Of a stretch of 64,000 nucleotides of DNA, positions 60,636 to 64,000 are shown in pieces. The position numbers were made by a program, and so were the translations under genes. The stretch comes from Struthio camelus. Taxonomy: Eukaryota; Chordata; Aves; Struthioniformes; Struthionidae. The stretch lies in assembly GCF_040807025.1 (NCBI RefSeq), contig NC_090943.1, positions 121,037,900 to 121,101,899 on the forward strand. Reading direction: 5' to 3'. Below the pieces are notes generated by a model that saw nothing but the letters and a program-made list of their open reading frames with translations, made no database searches and was not told the origin of the DNA. Positions within the stretch are counted from its first letter, which is position 1. Each line of letters starts with the position of its first letter.

Positions 60636-63600
60636 TGGGATATAGCCAACTCCCAAACAGCAGTGCCAGAAATGAGTATTCTGCCTTTGCAGAACCAGTA
60701 GCAGCTGATGGCATAAGGCATATACTGAAATTAGGAACCTGTTGTTAGATGCTGATGACACTAAACAAAACCAAAGTAATGTTGCTGGCCCATTTTTACT
60801 GATGAGGGGCCTCCAGCAACTTATCACTGAGGTACAGGCAGAGAAAATTGTTGCTTCTTCCTAGAGGCTCCCACCCTCGCTTTTGCTCTTCCCCAAGCTT
60901 CCTGAAACATTTCAGTGCAAAGTCAGCGGAGCCTGATAGTCAGGAAAATATCAACCCTTCACAGAAGTCTGCACGGTGGGGCCTTGAGATGGCTTAGTAC
61001 AGACAAGATTAGGGCAGGACAAGTGCTGAAGTGGCTTCTGAGATACAGGTGTCAACTCCAAGAGTGCCTGATGGTATGCAACAGGAATGAAATCGAAAGG
61101 CATCACAGTTCTTCAGAAAGGAAATGGATAGGACACTCCAGCTGGGGGCACCTTCACTACACCAAGAAGGAAGGACCTAATGGAGAAACGCAAACCTGGC
61201 TAGAGACACTGCGGGATAAATGGCTACTTCCTCCGCATGTTATATTGCTGTAACTGTTAGGGCCGCAATCCATTCCTGAGTTGCACTACTGCCAGGACAG
61301 ACTCAAGCATCTGCTATTCCTTAGGGCAGAGAGTGACATTAACATCCAGTCCCAGCTGAGCTTTGCCCACAGTTCTGTGTGAGAAACAGAAATCTAGTCA
61401 AGAGCTCCCGACTCCTTCTCAGCGTCTTGGAAAAGGTTTCCCTGAGCATTAATCTTAATTGGCTAGTCATGTCCTCTCAAGGATACGAATCAATGCACTT
61501 GAATTCATCCTGAAAGATTTAAGATGGGAATTAAAAAAAAAAAAAAAGCTTTATAGAGAATGAAGCAAAAATATAGATCGGAGAACTCTCTGCTAAAGGA
61601 CCTTAAGAATAGGCAAGACTGCAGTTGGTCCAGCTTCCCAAACAGATCTACTTCTGACCATATAATGTAAGAAAATTCTGATAAAAGTTTGATCCCTGAG
61701 GAAAACGTTTTAAGGACAGGAGACAACAATGGCATCCTAAGAGCTCCCAGTTCTTGACTAAGTAGACACTTGAATCCTAGCAGATACAGAAATGTTGGAT
61801 CAGCATTCTTTGCTGCCTTGTCTGCTCCACAGATCAGAGTTGTGATTATCCCACAGTCCCTACGGTGGCAATTCTCTTAACAGTTCAAACCAACCAGTTC
61901 TGCACAGACAAATGTGTCATTCTTGACAACACTAATTGATCCCTTCCATCCCTGATATCACAACTACCTCATAGAAAGGTTTTCTAACTGCCAAATCTGG
62001 GTCTGGATTTTGACTATCTAACGTTTCCAAGGTGTTCAGGAACATACTGTTTGTATAACCAAGAACAAAGAGGCAGACATTTCCAACATTGAGATGTTGA
62101 TTTAATTTTCCTATCTATAATTGAAAGACATGGGGGATTTAGTCCAGACACGACCCTGATTTTTTAATATTACAGCTATATTTGCATGTACCCTAGGAAA
62201 AGCAGGAGTGAATCAGAAGAAACACAAACTGCTAGTAAGTTAAATGCCATAGTTCTTGCCGCAAGTGAACACAGGATACTTTACAGAAGTTTGCCTTTGT
62301 TTGTGTATGCAGAGCCAATCCATTTAACCTCACTTCCCCAAACTGCCAAAGTCTCTGTCCTTACAAAAAAGGATATTTTTTCCAAAGACAGTGTTTTCAA
62401 ATAGCTTATCAAGTTCACTCACTGTTCAAAATAATTATTCCTATTTATCATCAGGTCATCTTCTCAAAACATCAGGGAACAGCTTCTGATGTACGTAACC
62501 TTTGTTTTCATTCTACTGGTGGAATTCAAGCAATGTCAGGCTTTTTATAGACATACTTGCTTTGTCCTCCTTCTGCATGTTTTAACCAGCTGCTAAGATA
62601 ATCTTCAAAAATCGCCAGGGAAATGGGTCGCTGTTAGTGCCACTGAAAACAGCTAAATCAAGATAATCATGTACTACTACAAAAGACAAAAATGAAAGCA
62701 GGCCAAATCAGCAAAACAGTATTTTCTCTCATTTCTTCAGGGAAAGTCATTGAAATAGTTTCCCAAATTTCAGGGTTACATCTCGTGTGTGTGTGTGTGT
62801 GTGTGTACACACATGTGTTTATGTATCTATCTGAGAGCAAGCATATGTACATAGCATTTTATATTTGAGTCTGCATATTTCAGGTATGGAGATTTAGCAA
62901 AAAACGAACAAAAAGGTCAGAACAGGAAAAAAGGAACAGCTTATCTTTCAATGCCATCACCTGCATTCACTAATTCACATGAATTCTCCAAACTAGTAAC
63001 ACCGTTCCTCATTGTTTACATATACTTTTAATTTCATCTGGACAACACGCCATTTCCATTTAGCTCTCCTCTGCTTTGCTACATCCAAATTTAAGGCAAC
63101 GAAACATTGTCTATTGGGAACCTAAGACATTGTCTAGGCCATTGTCTATTCTCGGCACCTAAGCAAGAATATATTGATCCAGAGAGATCCACCAGCTACA
63201 GAAAGAGATGAACAAGGCAATGACTCTGATGGACAAGGATAGCCAAAACCAAGGAAGAACACTGTAGGACCTGGACTTCCTCTGTCTAAACCTAAACTAA
63301 AATGGCCCAGTGTGCACTAGTAAGCCCTTCTAAAATTACAAGCCTGGAGAGAAGATTTTTGTAGATTAGACGCTGATTGTGAAGTTTCACCAACAGCATA
63401 AAGTCAGCATTGAATGGCAAGAGGCATCTGATAAGTACCAGTAAACTCACTGATTATGGAAGGATATTACAGGCACTGGAAAATTTATCTTAGCTGGGCA
63501 GAACAGGGAAGGGAACAAAACACCCTGCAAAAGATGACAAACACGGTACAGATCCTTCCTCACAAGCATAGGATGGAACTATAACCAGTCATGCCATCTG

Positions 63601-64000
63601 GATTGTTTGTGAAAAGGGCAGGGGAGAATCAAAGACAAAGAAAAAACAAATTACTATTTTATTCCCATGGTCATCGGCCACAACATAGCACCGTCACAGC
63701 TGCAGATACTGTCCACAGAAGATTTCCCCACTTGTTCTCTCCAATCCTACATAGTACCTGAATGAATCCTTCAAAGAAAAAAAAAAAATCACACAAAAAT
63801 CAGACTACCATTCACTGTTTAGTTTCAGGTCAGCTTTGGGGCATGAACTACCATGGAAATAAGAACATCCCTGGAAGATTTCAATCATGCTGCCTACTAT
63901 AATAAGGCGCTGCAATCTGGATCATTTCTAGAAGCGTGAACAGGAAGTACTGGCTCCTTGTAAATCACGTTTTAAGCGTTGAAGTCAGTCTCTGGTTAAA
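60636..64000. other. No gene recognised
   Basis: The last 3.4 kb of the window. A (TG)11 run with an adjoining ACACACATGTG palindrome-like patch lies at 62785-62818. A-runs are at about 61531 and 63777. No exon or RNA gene identified. Confidence 0.5.
62785..62806 (+). repeat. (GT)11 microsatellite
   Basis: A pure GT run followed by TACACACATGTGTTT, which can pair back onto it. Confidence 0.9.

Noticed and set aside
1..64000. CRISPR arrays, operons, prophage or other prokaryotic systems
   Set aside because: Introns, CR1 LINEs and long non-coding sequence show a vertebrate genome; no regularly spaced repeats were seen.

Overview
This is vertebrate, almost certainly bird, nuclear DNA. The evidence is a split gene whose exons I recognise as the 3' half of CABLES1 (Cdk5 and Abl enzyme substrate 1) on the + strand, and four CR1 LINE copies with the avian-type 3' end, which lacks a poly(A) tail and carries short ATTCTGTG repeats. 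The species cannot be named from the sequence alone.

Positions 1-31.4 kb are the 3' half of CABLES1. Six coding exons (9394-9493, 11023-11179, 12152-12255, 25615-25721, 26640-26847, 28637-28777) join in frame with GT/AG borders. They encode about 271 C-terminal residues, including the whole cyclin-box-like domain, and end at a TAG at 28775-28777. Exons encoding the N-terminal half must lie upstream of the window. The 3' UTR probably runs to an AATAAA at 31376, or to a tandem AATAAATAAA at 31758.

The 13.4-kb intron between the third and fourth exons of the window holds the two most unusual items. One is a CpG-rich, factor-site-rich segment (about 18.24-19.56 kb) with a long polypyrimidine tract and a G-quadruplex motif. 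The other is a full-length CR1 retrotransposon (about 20172-24415) in sense orientation with both ORFs open. ORF1 has a zinc-knuckle-like motif, a coiled coil and an SGNH-esterase domain. ORF2 has an APE endonuclease and a reverse transcriptase with FADD. The element is flanked by an 11-bp perfect direct repeat that looks like a target-site duplication. Its ORF1 esterase has Cys where the family has the Ser nucleophile.

Positions 31.4-64 kb contain no exon I can identify. They hold three truncated CR1 copies (42557-42805 minus, 54216-54691 plus, 58550-60635 minus), microsatellites and homopolymer runs. The + strand looks A/C-rich here and T/G-rich before about 31 kb. That fits transcription from the minus strand on this side. 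In other amniotes TMEM241 lies tail-to-tail with CABLES1, so this may be TMEM241 intron sequence, but I found no convincing TMEM241 exon.
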